NCBI RefSeq assembly: GCF_003034845.1
Contig: NZ_PZKC01000010.1
Span: 86,302-150,301, forward strand
Length of the DNA stretch: 64,000 bases
Direction: 5' to 3'
DNA from: Pseudothauera lacus
GTDB taxonomy: Bacteria > Pseudomonadota > Gammaproteobacteria > Burkholderiales > Rhodocyclaceae
A model generated the notes under the pieces. It saw only the letters and a list, made by a program, of their open reading frames with translations. It was not told the origin of the DNA and did not search any database. The translations under genes were made by a program, and so were the position numbers. This document shows, in pieces, positions 1 to 9,265 of this stretch. The number at the start of each line of letters is the position of its first letter. The first letter of the stretch is position 1.

Positions 1-348
1 TCTCTCCCAGTCGATCAGGCGCACGAAGTCGCCCCGGGTTTCGCCGTCCACCTCGTACTGCACCGGCACCCCATTGACCAGCAACTTGTGGAATTGCCGG
101 TTGGCCGCCAGCAGAGCGGGCACGCCCAGCTCCATAACTTGCTTGAGGGCGTCTTCCCGTGCGGAGGTGGGTATCTGCGGATTCAGGCGGTGGATTGCTT
201 CACGCAGGCGGAAAGGCAGCAGCGTCTGAGTGTAGGCCGCCCGCTCGGGCGCGTCGCCGTCGGGAGCAATGTCCAGGCCATAGCGATGGGTATAGCCGAC
301 ATCCGCCAGCCAGCCCAGGGCTTCCTGCTCAAGTTGGTCTTCGGTCAT
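1..348 (-). CDS. hsdR: Type I restriction enzyme R subunit, N-terminal fragment (cut by window edge)
   Basis: HsdR is the ATP-dependent translocase and nuclease subunit of type I restriction systems. Only the first 116 codons are present, starting at the ATG at 348 (MTEDQLEQEALGWLADVGY). The stretch MTEDQLEQEALGWL, followed by a hydrophilic segment and VNGVPVQYEVDGETRGDFV, is typical of the HsdR N-terminal nuclease domain; the catalytic residues would lie beyond the window. It is the last gene of a minus-strand run beginning with hsdM and hsdS, 58 bp downstream of a DUF3800 gene. The assignment rests on the N-terminus plus the operon context. Confidence 0.85.
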   Translation of the reverse strand, partial: MTEDQLEQEALGWLADVGYTHRYGLDIAPDGDAPERAAYTQTLLPFRLREAIHRLNPQIPTSAREDALKQVMELGVPALLAANRQFHKLLVNGVPVQYEVDGETRGDFVRLIDWER

Positions 349-406
349 GCTTTCCCCGCCCTAAACTTTTCAACCACGGCAACCTGCTTTGCTCTAAAAT
401 CAAGAC

Positions 407-1312
407 CTAAGTGGATTGGGGGTTCCCGGTCGGCGCTATGGCCTCGGTGGGTTCATCGGGGCCTTTCGCTTTTCTGGGCGGGTAAATCATCAGCCCCACA
501 TTCTCATAGCCACATCCCACGTTGTTCCTCCCCCCATCGCAGAAAAATTTCTGCTTCAGCGTCTCGAACGCCTTGTTGTCCTGCTGCGGGCGGATGTAGT
601 TGATGCCTACGGGGCGAGCCACCAAGTCGGCTAGTTGCAGCCCGGCCAAATTGGTTTTCTTGTCGGCGAAGACCACATCGAAGGGCAGTATCCGGTTGCC
701 GGCGTTGTCACCATCGCAGATGCGGCGAAACTCTAGCTCGAGCTCGGCATCCTCCTTCTTGCCACGGCACTCCACCAGGACGTGCGTCTTGAATTCGTCC
801 TGCCTCTTCTCGGCCAGAAACGCGCGCAGGGCCTCAAGGCAGACCCCGAGCGCAATGTGGTACGGATTGGAACTGGCGCCTTCACTGCGACTCAGGCGCA
901 CCTTGTCAACGACGCAAGCGATGAGAATGAAATTACTGGCATCCATCACTGACGACAGGCGATCCATGAACTCCTCGCGCGTTGGCCGATGGCTCAGGAA
1001 GGCGAAATCCCCCTTCTGCTTACGGATTTCGTTCTCATGCAAGACCACGCTATCGTGACCAAAGTAGTTGAACTTCAGCTTCTGCACGGCAGGGGCGATC
1101 TTCTCCGCATAGTGCCGCTTGTGGAAGACGCACAGTGCCAGCACAAACACGGGATAGTCGCGGTCGATGCTGGCCAGGGAATGGTCGCCGCTTTCATCCA
1201 CGTAGACGATGTAGTCGCTGAAACGCCTGTCCACAGGTTCCGAGGCTGGTTGCTCAACCGGAATGGCTTCGACGGACTCGAATAGAGAGTACTGGGTGCC
1301 TGGACTGGTCAT
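407..1312 (-). CDS. DUF3800 domain protein within the hsd operon
   Basis: A 301-aa protein of the DUF3800 family. The N-terminal IVYVDESGDHSL (about residues 35-46) and the late LQLADLVARP (about residues 225-234) are the two hallmark motifs. Their acidic residues resemble the metal-binding acids of an RNase H-like fold, so a nuclease activity is plausible but unproven. It sits in the same direction between DUF2971 and hsdR with gaps of about 43 and 58 bp, which suggests co-transcription with the restriction system. DUF3800 proteins are recurrent neighbours of defence genes; that is known context, not proof of function. Confidence 0.85.
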   Translation of the reverse strand: MTSPGTQYSLFESVEAIPVEQPASEPVDRRFSDYIVYVDESGDHSLASIDRDYPVFVLALCVFHKRHYAEKIAPAVQKLKFNYFGHDSVVLHENEIRKQKGDFAFLSHRPTREEFMDRLSSVMDASNFILIACVVDKVRLSRSEGASSNPYHIALGVCLEALRAFLAEKRQDEFKTHVLVECRGKKEDAELELEFRRICDGDNAGNRILPFDVVFADKKTNLAGLQLADLVARPVGINYIRPQQDNKAFETLKQKFFCDGGRNNVGCGYENVGLMIYPPRKAKGPDEPTEAIAPTGNPQST

Positions 1313-1354
1313 GCAGTTATTGCCCCACCGAAGACATAAAGTCGGGGTACGTGC

Positions 1355-2182
1355 TCATGCCAAGGGCTCCATGTGAAAACGTCCGTGGGCATGAGTATTC
1401 ACCCCCAAAGCCGTAACCCCCAAGCGTGCCGCCGTTTCCTTCAGATGCGCCCGTAACGGTTCCGGCATCGCATGGCCGGCGATCAGGCCGGTCATGCGCA
1501 CGAAGTTCGGGTTTAGCTTCACGCTCTGTGCCTTGCCGGTCAGGCAAACCAGTCGGACCTCCTGCTCGTAGGCCCAGTCGGAATGCTTGGTCGCCAGAAC
1601 CCGATACAAAAACTGATGGGGCGTGAACATGGCCTCGGACAGGCATAGCTCGGGGATTTCCGAGGTGTACTGAACGGGCACATAGCGGACATCCTGGTTA
1701 TTCAATGTCCAATCAACCTCGTACTCGATGCAAAACCCCTGGCCCTGGTCCGCGTAGTGCGCCCACATCAAGCGGCTGTCCCACTGTGGTGTCAGACAAA
1801 CCACGCCAAACTGTGAGATACGTTTCTCGATGGCGTACTGCAGGCGTGCGTCCCAAGCCTTCTCATGCCCTGCATCATCCGCCGTCCACTCTCGGAATTC
1901 ATTAGCCAGGGCCGGATCAATGAACAGCGCACCTTGGTATATGGCCGGGTCGGCCAGCAATTCCGACAGCGCCCGGCGCATGGCAGCATCGAACCCTGGA
2001 GCATCGCACCAGCGGTCCAGCATCAGATTACTGATGCGCGGCTTCAGGTCAAAAGGATCGTTGAACTTGGCCGGGTCGGAAAACCAAACCTCCCCATTCT
2101 GCAACAGGCTCAGGCGGTCATCGCCCGGTGTGAGGGTGGGCTGGTAGCGGTAGAGTTTCCTCATTCCGAACTTGCTCCTCAT
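1355..2182 (-). CDS. DUF2971 family protein within the hsd operon
   Basis: 275 aa, with the family signature near the start: LYRYQP, then LLQNGEVWFSDPAKFNDPFD, and later VCLTPQWDSRLMWAHYADQGQG. DUF2971 proteins have no established biochemical role; many are found on mobile elements and next to defence genes. The upstream gene ends 17 bp before its start, so the two are probably translated from one mRNA. An internal ATG seven codons in (position 2164) would give MRKLYRYQ, a common start for the family, so the N-terminus is uncertain by six residues. Confidence 0.8.
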   Translation of the reverse strand: MRSKFGMRKLYRYQPTLTPGDDRLSLLQNGEVWFSDPAKFNDPFDLKPRISNLMLDRWCDAPGFDAAMRRALSELLADPAIYQGALFIDPALANEFREWTADDAGHEKAWDARLQYAIEKRISQFGVVCLTPQWDSRLMWAHYADQGQGFCIEYEVDWTLNNQDVRYVPVQYTSEIPELCLSEAMFTPHQFLYRVLATKHSDWAYEQEVRLVCLTGKAQSVKLNPNFVRMTGLIAGHAMPEPLRAHLKETAARLGVTALGVNTHAHGRFHMEPLA

Positions 2183-2198
2183 TCACTTGTCTCGGTCA

Positions 2199-2729
2199 TC
2201 AAACAACCTCTACCTTCCCGACGAACCTCCCAGCGATCTTGCGCTGCTCATCAACGAAACGGAGTACATGAGCCTCTTCAGCTGCGCAGTCATCCGGCAT
2301 CCACTCACCATGGCTTGCTTTTGACGCATCAAAAGCAGCAGAGGATTGCTGCAGGTAATCATCAAAAAGCGCCTGGTTGCGCTGATTCAGATATGGACGG
2401 ATGCGATGCCCGTCGCTGTGCAGATCGGTGATGACCTTGACGATTTCTGCCTCGGTTTCATTAAAGCCCAGCCTTGAAAGCGAAACTTTCTCACCGACTT
2501 CTGAGTGGACGAGATGCTTTCCCATGAACTCGACCCGCGACAAGGATTCGAGGAACTGTTCCGTAGCCCACTGTTCCTTCTCCCACTTCCACGCATGCTT
2601 CTTGAGGCGCATCGGAAAGGAAATCTGTGCCATCCATGCTGCGCCAAAATTTCCCAATCCGACCAAAAGAAGTATCAAAATCGAAGGGACTCCGTAGAGG
2701 CCAAGCACATGCTTTATCTCGTCAAACAT
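2199..2729 (-). CDS. Small membrane-anchored protein of unknown function
   Basis: 176 aa. I do not recognise a family. There is one hydrophobic segment near the N-terminus (about residues 12-33, GVPSILILLLVGLGNFG) that could be a membrane anchor, followed by a charged, helical cytoplasmic-looking remainder. Base composition is visibly less GC-rich than the chromosomal genes to the right. It lies 45 bp after orf254 and 17 bp before the DUF2971 gene, all in the hsd operon direction. A membrane-tethered partner in a defence module would fit, but nothing in the sequence demonstrates it. Confidence 0.6.
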   Translation of the reverse strand: MFDEIKHVLGLYGVPSILILLLVGLGNFGAAWMAQISFPMRLKKHAWKWEKEQWATEQFLESLSRVEFMGKHLVHSEVGEKVSLSRLGFNETEAEIVKVITDLHSDGHRIRPYLNQRNQALFDDYLQQSSAAFDASKASHGEWMPDDCAAEEAHVLRFVDEQRKIAGRFVGKVEVV

Positions 2730-2774
2730 TTCAGGATCGCCCCCGATGTATTCTCTGCAAGCCCAGCCAAACGG

Positions 2775-3539
2775 TTAATCATTCTTCATATCAAATGTCT
2801 CGATGATCTTTTGAGCAGGAATCGGTTTTCCGCCCCCTATGAATGTGCAGGGATAGTGGCTACCCAGTGGCATTGGCTCTCTTTGATGCGCCCTGTAAAT
2901 GTACTGCCAGAGATTGTTGATATACGCGTCGGGGTCGCTGGGGCTGGCTGAAAACTTGACGATCACGGGCTTGAGAAATATTTGTAGCTGCTCTCGTAGC
3001 TCTTGTGCATGTGAAACCCCGTATTTCGCCTGCCATACAGTCCCGACTAAAAACTCGGGAAGGGAATAGTCCAGCCCCGTGCATTCGGCAGATTTCGCAT
3101 CGTCAAAGGTATCAAACGCGTAGGGGCCTCCAGAAGACATTCCCTCAAAAGCATTACGTTCTTCGATATTTTTGATTGCCAGGGCGACATCGCTCTCGGC
3201 AATGCAAACAAGCCTTGCCGCCTTGGTTAGAAAAGTCCGGGCACCAGAAAGCGAGTCAAGTAATCCGTCCTCAAACCATACAGGAGTCCCGTCGTAAGCA
3301 GCACGGTGGTAGTAGGTGACTTCGCCAAAATCCCGGTTCGGCGAGGCTTTTAGATGTGTGGCCATCAACGATGGCAAATACGGCGAGCCAAAAATTTCCC
3401 GATAACAACTATCAGGTGCACTGAGAAAATCAGGCCAGTCTCCATTTGCCACATTTTCAATCATGCCAACGCCGACTTGATAGATTGCCGCGAGCGTTTT
3501 GATCGCATGAGTGATGTCGTCACAACCAAGAGGAGTCAT
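2775..3539 (-). CDS. Uncharacterised protein translationally coupled to hsdS
   Basis: 254 aa, no recognised domain. Its ATG overlaps the stop of hsdS in an ATGA arrangement (3536-3539), which ties its translation to the specificity subunit. The sequence is soluble-looking, has no clear signal or membrane segment, and contains aromatic-rich stretches (YYHRAAYDGTPVWFEDG). Composition is lower in GC than hsdM. The coupling argues that it is a real gene and part of the same functional unit as the restriction system rather than a random insertion. Confidence 0.6.
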   Translation of the reverse strand: MTPLGCDDITHAIKTLAAIYQVGVGMIENVANGDWPDFLSAPDSCYREIFGSPYLPSLMATHLKASPNRDFGEVTYYHRAAYDGTPVWFEDGLLDSLSGARTFLTKAARLVCIAESDVALAIKNIEERNAFEGMSSGGPYAFDTFDDAKSAECTGLDYSLPEFLVGTVWQAKYGVSHAQELREQLQIFLKPVIVKFSASPSDPDAYINNLWQYIYRAHQREPMPLGSHYPCTFIGGGKPIPAQKIIETFDMKND

Positions 3540-4873
3540 GAAGCAAAGTCCGCAGGTTGAGCTTGATCTTCACCCAATCGCAACTGCCCGGAGATCAGGC
3601 GGGGCAGCAGGGTATCGCGGAGGGTGGCGAGGGTTTGAGCATGTTCAATGTTTTCGTTTGCACGCTCGACAAACGAGGTAACCACCTCGCTGAACGCTAT
3701 CTGCACTGACTCCGGTGGCAAGATGATTGGCATGTACTCAAGCGACTTGCCCCATTTGGCGTAGGGAATCGTTGAGCCTTCCGAGTGCTGTGTCGCGTAC
3801 TCAATCGTGGCTTCTTGAAATGCCAGAAAAAGTGCGAAGCCAGAAGCGTTAAGATTGTTCGATTTCAGCGTAAAGACCGTCGTTCGCGTAACGCCGTCAA
3901 ACGGCGCAATGCAAACTTTATGAAAATACGGGCGCATTGCGCCAAACAAAATATCCCCCCTGCGGAACAGAATCAGGCTGCTATTGGCTTCTTCACCTGA
4001 TTTGTATTCCTGAAGAAACGGCATCTTGGCGCTGATGCTCTCGATTGGTACATACGGGAGCGCCCTCGTTTCGTCGGATGGTTTTGTTCGCTCGTTACGG
4101 AGCGCAAGGACATCACCTAGCGTCCCAACCCGCCACCCCCTCGGCACAGGCCCCAGTTCCGATTCCTCGAACCCATCCGGGAACAGGGCAGCGGTGGCTT
4201 CATCCATGCCTTCCGGGGCCAGGCCCTGCTGTTTGGCGCGGACGGGGTCGAAGTCCACGAACCAGGACTTGAACAGGGCCTGGGCGATGGCTTTGAGGGT
4301 GGCGTTGGTTTCGCGCAGGAGGGTGATGCGGTCGTCGAGGGCGCCAAGAATGCTTGCGATTTCGTTCTGGAGGTCAATGGGGGGAAGGACAACAGGGAGT
4401 TTTCTTTGGGCGGTTATCCCAATATATGCACGTGTTGAGCCTGCTCCAGCCCAAGCGCCCAAGGTTTGTTGAAAAGGAGCAGAGTCGAAGTAATACTTCA
4501 GGTATCGGCTATTTAGTCGCTTGGCGTCCAGCACTCTGTAATACGTCACCTGAGGCGTTAATACCAAGTATTCGGTTTCGATTTTGCCGACCAATGCCGT
4601 GCGACCAATGGTCGCTTTGTGCGACAACAGAACATCCCCCGTTTTTGCAAACCCTTTACGCAGTGCAGCAGCCTGTTGCTTCGTGATGAACGCACAGTTA
4701 ATGGTGTCGACAAGGCCATCTTTCATGTCCGAGGCCATGATGAACGGTATGCCTGCGGGAACGAAGTCAGAGGCCTTGGGGTGAATGGCGCCATGATTTC
4801 CATCAAGGGGTGGCCCCAATACCTTCTGAGTGACCAGTTCGTCAACGGAGTATGTTTGCCACTCAGAACTCAT
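3536..4873 (-). CDS. hsdS: Type I restriction-modification specificity subunit HsdS
   Basis: 445 aa. HsdS determines the DNA target of the methyltransferase and restriction complexes. The classic duplicated layout is visible: a first target-recognition half (about 1-155), a conserved helical spacer ([16 protein letters not shown], about 163-178), a second recognition half (about 230-390) and a C-terminal helical repeat ending [14 protein letters not shown]. The segment [13 protein letters not shown] after the first spacer is also characteristic. The start overlaps the end of hsdM by 11 bp. The two recognition halves differ from each other, which predicts a bipartite asymmetric target. Confidence 0.92.
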   Translation of the reverse strand: MSSEWQTYSVDELVTQKVLGPPLDGNHGAIHPKASDFVPAGIPFIMASDMKDGLVDTINCAFITKQQAAALRKGFAKTGDVLLSHKATIGRTALVGKIETEYLVLTPQVTYYRVLDAKRLNSRYLKYYFDSAPFQQTLGAWAGAGSTRAYIGITAQRKLPVVLPPIDLQNEIASILGALDDRITLLRETNATLKAIAQALFKSWFVDFDPVRAKQQGLAPEGMDEATAALFPDGFEESELGPVPRGWRVGTLGDVLALRNERTKPSDETRALPYVPIESISAKMPFLQEYKSGEEANSSLILFRRGDILFGAMRPYFHKVCIAPFDGVTRTTVFTLKSNNLNASGFALFLAFQEATIEYATQHSEGSTIPYAKWGKSLEYMPIILPPESVQIAFSEVVTSFVERANENIEHAQTLATLRDTLLPRLISGQLRLGEDQAQPADFAS

Positions 4874-6422
4874 ACCCCAGCCCCCCCAACTTCTGCCGGA
4901 TCAAGGCATCCAGCTCCGCCCCCTTGGCCATCTGCTCCCCCAGCTTTTCGGTGAGGGCCTGCATCTTGTCCGCAAAGGCTTCGTCGTCGTCTTCAACGGC
5001 TTCGGCGCCGACGTAGCGGCCCGGGGTCAGCACATGGCCGTGTTCGGCGATTTCGGCGAGGGGCACGCTGCGGCAGTAGCCGGGCTGGTCGGCGTAGGGC
5101 TCGGTGTTGTCGCCCGCCTCCCCGCGCCAGGCGGCGACGGTGGCGGCGATACGTTCGATGACGGCATCGGTCAGTTCCGCCTGCACCCGGCTGATCATGC
5201 GGCCCAGCTTGCGAGCATCAATGAACAGCACTTCGCCCTTCCTTGCCGTCTTTTGCTTGGCGAGGAACCACAGGCAAGCAGGAACTGGGGTGTTAAAAAA
5301 GAGTTGGCTAGGTAAGGCAACCATCAATTCCACCACGTCGGCTTCCAGCATGGCACGGCGGATGCCGTCCTCGCCGTTCTGGCTGGAGCTCATGCTGCCG
5401 TTGGCGAGTACTACACCGGCGCGGCCCTGTGCCCCCAGATGGTGGAGTATGTGTTGAAGCCAGGCGTAGTTGGCGTTGGCGGCGGGTGGAGTTCCATAGA
5501 CCCAGCGCGGGTCGCCTTCCAGGCTACCGTGCCACCAGTCGCTATCGTTGAAATGCGGGTTGGCTAGTATGAAGTCCGCTCGCAGGTCCGGGTGCTGGTT
5601 GCGGGTGAAGGTGTCGCCGTATTCCTTGCCCAGGTTGAAGTCGATGCCGCGAATGGCCAGGTTCATGGCCGCCAGCCGCCAGGTGGTGGGGTTGGATTCT
5701 TGGCCGTAGATGGAGACATCGCCCAGCTTGCCGCCGTGGGCTTCGATGAACTTTTCGGACTGCACGAACATGCCGCCGGAGCCGCAGCAGGGGTCATACA
5801 CCTTGCCGTGGTGGGGGGCGAGCACGGCCACCAGGGTCTTGACGATGGAAGCCGGGGTGTAGAACTGGCCGCCCTTCTTGCCTTCGGCGCTGGCGAACTG
5901 ACCCAGGAAGTATTCATAGACCTGACCCAGTACGTCGCGGGCGATGTTGGCATCTTCGCCAAAGCCGATGCTGGAGATCAGATCCACCAGTTCGCCCAGC
6001 TTGCCGTCCGGTAGCTCAGCGCGGGCGTAGCGTTTGTCCAGGATGCCCTTGAGGCGGGGGTTTTCCTGCTCGATGACGGTCAGCGCCTCGTCAATGCGCT
6101 TGCCGATGTCCGGCTGCTTGGCGGCGGCGCGGATGCTTTCCCAGCGGGCGGCTTCGGGCACCCAGAAGACGTTGACCTCCTTGTAGTAGTCCCGGTCTTC
6201 CAGTTCCTCGGCGAGGAGTTCGTCGTCGCAGTCGTGCAGGAAGTAGTCGTCGGCCTCGTCGGCAAAGCGGCGGGTGAGTTCGACGCGGCGGGCGGCAAAG
6301 GTGTCGGAGATGTACTTGAGGAAGATCAGGCCAAGCACCAGGTGCTTGTATTCGGCCGCGTCCATGTTGGCGCGCAGCTTGTCGGCCGTGGCCCAGAGGG
6401 TCTTCTTGATGTCGTCGAGCAT
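4863..6422 (-). CDS. hsdM: Type I restriction-modification N6-adenine methyltransferase HsdM
   Basis: 519 aa from the ATG at 6422 ([19 protein letters not shown]); an upstream ATG at 6470 would add 16 atypical residues. The HsdM N-terminal helical domain is followed by the SAM-binding motif [12 protein letters not shown] (about 209-220). The catalytic motif reads NPHF (about 288-291), where most family members have NPPF. The family still tolerates variants at this third position, so activity is likely but not certain. It is first in the operon, with about 170 bp of upstream non-coding sequence, and overlaps hsdS by 11 bp. Confidence 0.93.
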   Translation of the reverse strand: MLDDIKKTLWATADKLRANMDAAEYKHLVLGLIFLKYISDTFAARRVELTRRFADEADDYFLHDCDDELLAEELEDRDYYKEVNVFWVPEAARWESIRAAAKQPDIGKRIDEALTVIEQENPRLKGILDKRYARAELPDGKLGELVDLISSIGFGEDANIARDVLGQVYEYFLGQFASAEGKKGGQFYTPASIVKTLVAVLAPHHGKVYDPCCGSGGMFVQSEKFIEAHGGKLGDVSIYGQESNPTTWRLAAMNLAIRGIDFNLGKEYGDTFTRNQHPDLRADFILANPHFNDSDWWHGSLEGDPRWVYGTPPAANANYAWLQHILHHLGAQGRAGVVLANGSMSSSQNGEDGIRRAMLEADVVELMVALPSQLFFNTPVPACLWFLAKQKTARKGEVLFIDARKLGRMISRVQAELTDAVIERIAATVAAWRGEAGDNTEPYADQPGYCRSVPLAEIAEHGHVLTPGRYVGAEAVEDDDEAFADKMQALTEKLGEQMAKGAELDALIRQKLGGLGYEF

Positions 6423-6596
6423 AGATGGGTACTGTTGCGCCAAGCAGTGATGAGCCAGGCGGGATGACATGCCACTAGATTGAGAGGTGAGTAGACTACA
6501 ACGGCAGGCGCAGCGTTGGCGGTGTTCGATAACGAGGGTAGTACCGCTTTCTGCGGGCCTGTTAGTCTCCGGGGAGGGTTGGGCGCTATCGCGCTT

Positions 6597-7088
6597 TCAG
6601 TCTCGTTCAATCACGATTACGTGCTCACCTCTTGGCGCGACCACTGCGTCCAGCCCCCAGGCCTTACGCTCGAGATCCTGAACGGTCTTCAGTGAGTCTG
6701 CGATGACCTTTGCCAGCTTCGCCTTCTCAACGTCGCCACTTTGAAGCGCCTGATAGACGATCTTGCGCGGGCCGTCGACCTCTCTTCGGTGCCGCTCAAG
6801 AATCGCAGCGCGCCGGGCAGCGGCTTCATCGACACCGGACTCCCTGATTGACGCAAGCCTTGCAGCGTCAACTTCACCGTCAACCAGGTGATCAGCCTTT
6901 GTCTGCGCGCGGGCGGCCAACTCCGCAAGGCTGACCACGCGCTCCCATTTCTCGGCCGTTGCACGCTTGTGGACCGCTTGCTTGGAAACACCAAACTGCG
7001 AGGCGAGATCCGAGAACGATAGCCGCGGATCAGTTTCGTACTTCTGGCGGACAATCGTCCATTGCTCGGAGGTGAGACGCTGGGCCAT
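6597..7088 (-). CDS. HTH protein resembling phage terminase small subunits
   Basis: 163 aa. An N-terminal helix-turn-helix is clear: SFSDLASQFGVSKQAVHKRA (about 24-43), followed by KWERV. The rest is charged alpha-helix. The arrangement of an N-terminal HTH followed by a long helical region resembles small terminase subunits and other phage or satellite DNA-binding proteins; no large terminase is present, so packaging function is only a suggestion. It precedes hsdM in the same direction with a gap of about 170 bp. Confidence 0.55.
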   Translation of the reverse strand: MAQRLTSEQWTIVRQKYETDPRLSFSDLASQFGVSKQAVHKRATAEKWERVVSLAELAARAQTKADHLVDGEVDAARLASIRESGVDEAAARRAAILERHRREVDGPRKIVYQALQSGDVEKAKLAKVIADSLKTVQDLERKAWGLDAVVAPRGEHVIVIERD

Positions 7089-7168
7089 GTCGATACCGCT
7101 CTAAATGAGAACAGGGAGCAGTTTGGCGTCACGTCGGACGAAGCGCAGTAGTGCTGTGGTGGAGCAAT

Positions 7169-7525
7169 TCAGGGCAGCGGATCGGCTTTTGTCCGGCGAC
7201 CGTGTAGGTGCTGCTCCAGCCTGGCAAATTGCGAGCTCAAGCATGAGCACGGCCCGGGCATTGCGGCCCCGCAGTAGCCGTTCTCGTCGAGTGGTCCGCT
7301 AACCGCTGCGTCACTCCCAAACAGGGTTTCGACCGCTCGATTTACGACTCTGATCAGGGCCTGGCGCTCCGCGAGAAACTCCGGCTTACCAACGATCTCG
7401 GTAAGTCGATCCAGCGCCCGCCGGAGAATGTCGAGTTCGGCCCGTTCAACGTCCTCGGCTAGTGCTGCCAGACTGGAGAAGGTTTTAGCGATCGGTGCCG
7501 CTTTGTCAGATTTGTCGATGCTCAT
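7169..7525 (-). CDS. Small hypothetical protein
   Basis: 118 aa if started at the ATG at 7525 (MSIDKSDKAAPIAKTF); the frame is open a little further upstream. It is helical in the middle (AALAEDVERAELDILRRALDRL) and ends in a low-complexity tail. No family recognised. It lies between the terminase-like gene and the XRE regulator, in the same direction as both. The coding assignment rests on frame length and a plausible start only. About 245 bp between its start and the XRE gene contain no convincing gene. Confidence 0.4.
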   Translation of the reverse strand: MSIDKSDKAAPIAKTFSSLAALAEDVERAELDILRRALDRLTEIVGKPEFLAERQALIRVVNRAVETLFGSDAAVSGPLDENGYCGAAMPGPCSCLSSQFARLEQHLHGRRTKADPLP

Positions 7526-7771
7526 TGCGTAGCGAAGGTTTGCCCAGGGCAATGAGATTAGCAGAGCGGTGCGCCTTACCGTTGTCGCCTACGCTTCCCT
7601 CCGCTGTTCTACCTTGGTCACCACGCAGTGCAACGATCACGTAGCCGCTGAGCAAGGCGACGCAGTCCTGGCCGAAAGTTCGCCGCTAGTCTGGTCTGAA
7701 TCTTCGAACCCGCCTGTTGCGACCGCCAGAGACTGTAGCGCAGCACTCTCCTACCGCTCGAACGTAGCCCC

Positions 7772-8104
7772 CTACTTCACGTCGTTCGTCAGATCCCCGA
7801 GAAGTTTCACAAGCGTCGCCTTCTGCTCCGGCGGCAAGGATCCGAACACACGGACAAACTCTGCCAGGTCGTCGTCTGGCGAGTAGAAGAATGGGGGTGG
7901 AACTCCAAGCACAGCGGCCAGTTTCTCCGCGATAGCGAAGGGGGGCTCGTGTGTGCCGTTTTCGTATCGGCTGATACGCGCACTGCTTGAAAGCTCGTCG
8001 ATGCCAATCAACACACCGAGCTTGTCCTGAGGGATGCCCGCCCTCAAGCGCGCCTCGCGCAGGCGGCGGCCAAACAGGGTCCGGGGCGTTGTGTACTTCG
8101 GCAT
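7772..8104 (-). CDS. XRE-family transcriptional regulator
   Basis: 110 aa with a Cro/CI-type helix-turn-helix (about 9-67): RRLREARLRAGIPQDKLGVL, then ARISRYENGTHEPP, which is the recognition-helix signature of the family. The C-terminal 40 residues (PEQKATLVKLLGDL) look like a dimerisation helix. It is divergent from the putative nuclease gene at 8205; the 100-bp gap holds two perfect palindromes at 8106-8120 and 8139-8153. It probably represses its own and the divergent promoter, as regulators of this kind do in defence and toxin cassettes. Confidence 0.85.
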   Translation of the reverse strand: MPKYTTPRTLFGRRLREARLRAGIPQDKLGVLIGIDELSSSARISRYENGTHEPPFAIAEKLAAVLGVPPPFFYSPDDDLAEFVRVFGSLPPEQKATLVKLLGDLTNDVK

Positions 8105-8105
8105 C

Positions 8106-8153
8106 CTTCGATAGTCGAAGAACGCTCTTGTGGCGATTCTACGTAAAACGTAG
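8106..8153. promoter_or_regulatory. Two 6-3-6 palindromes between the XRE gene and the putative nuclease gene
   Basis: Two perfect inverted repeats with the same geometry: CTTCGA-TAG-TCGAAG (8106-8120) and CTACGT-AAA-ACGTAG (8139-8153). They share CT-CG- at the same positions and lie 33 bp apart, about three helical turns. They occupy the whole divergent promoter region, so they are the natural candidates for XRE operators. Confidence 0.6.
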
Positions 8154-8204
8154 GATTAACCGGATTTGCATAATCGTTTCCCGCAATCTGCTCCCCCTTC
8201 AACA

Positions 8205-9164
8205 ATGCCTACACCCTCACCTCTTAGCGTCACCTCCAGCCTCGGGGATCTGGTCGTTACGATCCTTAGCGACACCCCCGGAATGCAACTCAGCTCCGCG
8301 GAGCTCGCGGGGCTCATCGTTCAGAACTTCCCTGACTGGTGCGCGAAGAAACAGCAGAACAGCAAGCCGGGCGTGAAGATTGAGGCCCAGATCGCCAACG
8401 AGATAAGCAGCCGCCGACCCCAGTGGCTGAAAAAATACGCGGCGCTAAAGTGCTCGGACACCTCACCGCGGAAGTATTCGTGGGGAGACATGGAACCTCT
8501 CGCAGAGGCGAACCCCGACAGCGAACCGACGCTTGAGTTGCCTCAGCAGAAGCTGAAGGAGTCAGACCTCTATCCGCTCCTCGCACACTTCCTTTGGGTT
8601 GGTCCTATGCAAAATCGGGTCTATCCCAAGCGAATCGACGAGAAGACGTCATCGAACAACCTCGGCCCCAAGGCAAACGAGTGGCTCCATCCGGACGTCG
8701 TTGGCCTAGAGGATCTGATGGCCGACTGGCAGCCACAGATCCAAGACTGCGCCGAAAAGGCAGGTGATCAACGAGCCCGTTTGTGGTCCTTCGAGGTCAA
8801 ACTTCGGGTATCGCGCTCGTCGGTCCGCCGAGACTATTTCCAAGCTGTCTCGAACTCGTCATGGGCGAACTTCGGGTATCTCGTGGCAGCTGAGATCGAT
8901 CCAGACACTGATGCCGAGCTAATGATGCTGCATGGCCTGCATGGCATTGGATTAATCGAACTCAACGTCGATAATCCTGCGGAAAGCGCCATCCGCATCC
9001 CCGCACGAGAGCGCGATGCGGTCGACTGGACGACCAGCAACCGACTGGCCAAGGAAAACAAGGATTTCAGGCAGTTCGCCAAGCTTGTTGCCGCCTTCTA
9101 CAAGACGCGCGAAACGTCCGAGAAGGAGTGGGACAAGCCGCTCACGATTCCGGAAGGCGAATAG
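8205..9164 (+). CDS. COG2958-like protein, putative winged-helix plus PD-(D/E)XK nuclease
   Basis: 319 aa from the ATG at 8205 (MPTPSPLSV); an in-frame ATG at 8166 adds 13 residues. The N-terminal part (about 10-90) looks like a winged-helix/HARE-type module. A restriction-endonuclease-like core is suggested by HPDVVG (about 162-167, candidate D), SFEVKL (about 195-200, candidate E-x-K) and QAVSNSSWANFGYLV. That spacing fits the PD-(D/E)XK fold, an inference from motif reading. It is divergent from the XRE gene and upstream of the Nudix-fusion gene, on an island carrying a restriction system, so a defence nuclease is the leading hypothesis. Confidence 0.7.
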   Translation: MPTPSPLSVTSSLGDLVVTILSDTPGMQLSSAELAGLIVQNFPDWCAKKQQNSKPGVKIEAQIANEISSRRPQWLKKYAALKCSDTSPRKYSWGDMEPLAEANPDSEPTLELPQQKLKESDLYPLLAHFLWVGPMQNRVYPKRIDEKTSSNNLGPKANEWLHPDVVGLEDLMADWQPQIQDCAEKAGDQRARLWSFEVKLRVSRSSVRRDYFQAVSNSSWANFGYLVAAEIDPDTDAELMMLHGLHGIGLIELNVDNPAESAIRIPARERDAVDWTTSNRLAKENKDFRQFAKLVAAFYKTRETSEKEWDKPLTIPEGE

Positions 9165-9265
9165 GGCAAACCGCAACCCAAGCGTTCCGTTGGCCATCTG
9201 CTACGACCTGCCGCCAGCAACGCCACCGAAATGCCGATCACGTAGTACCGAACTAGGCAATCCCG

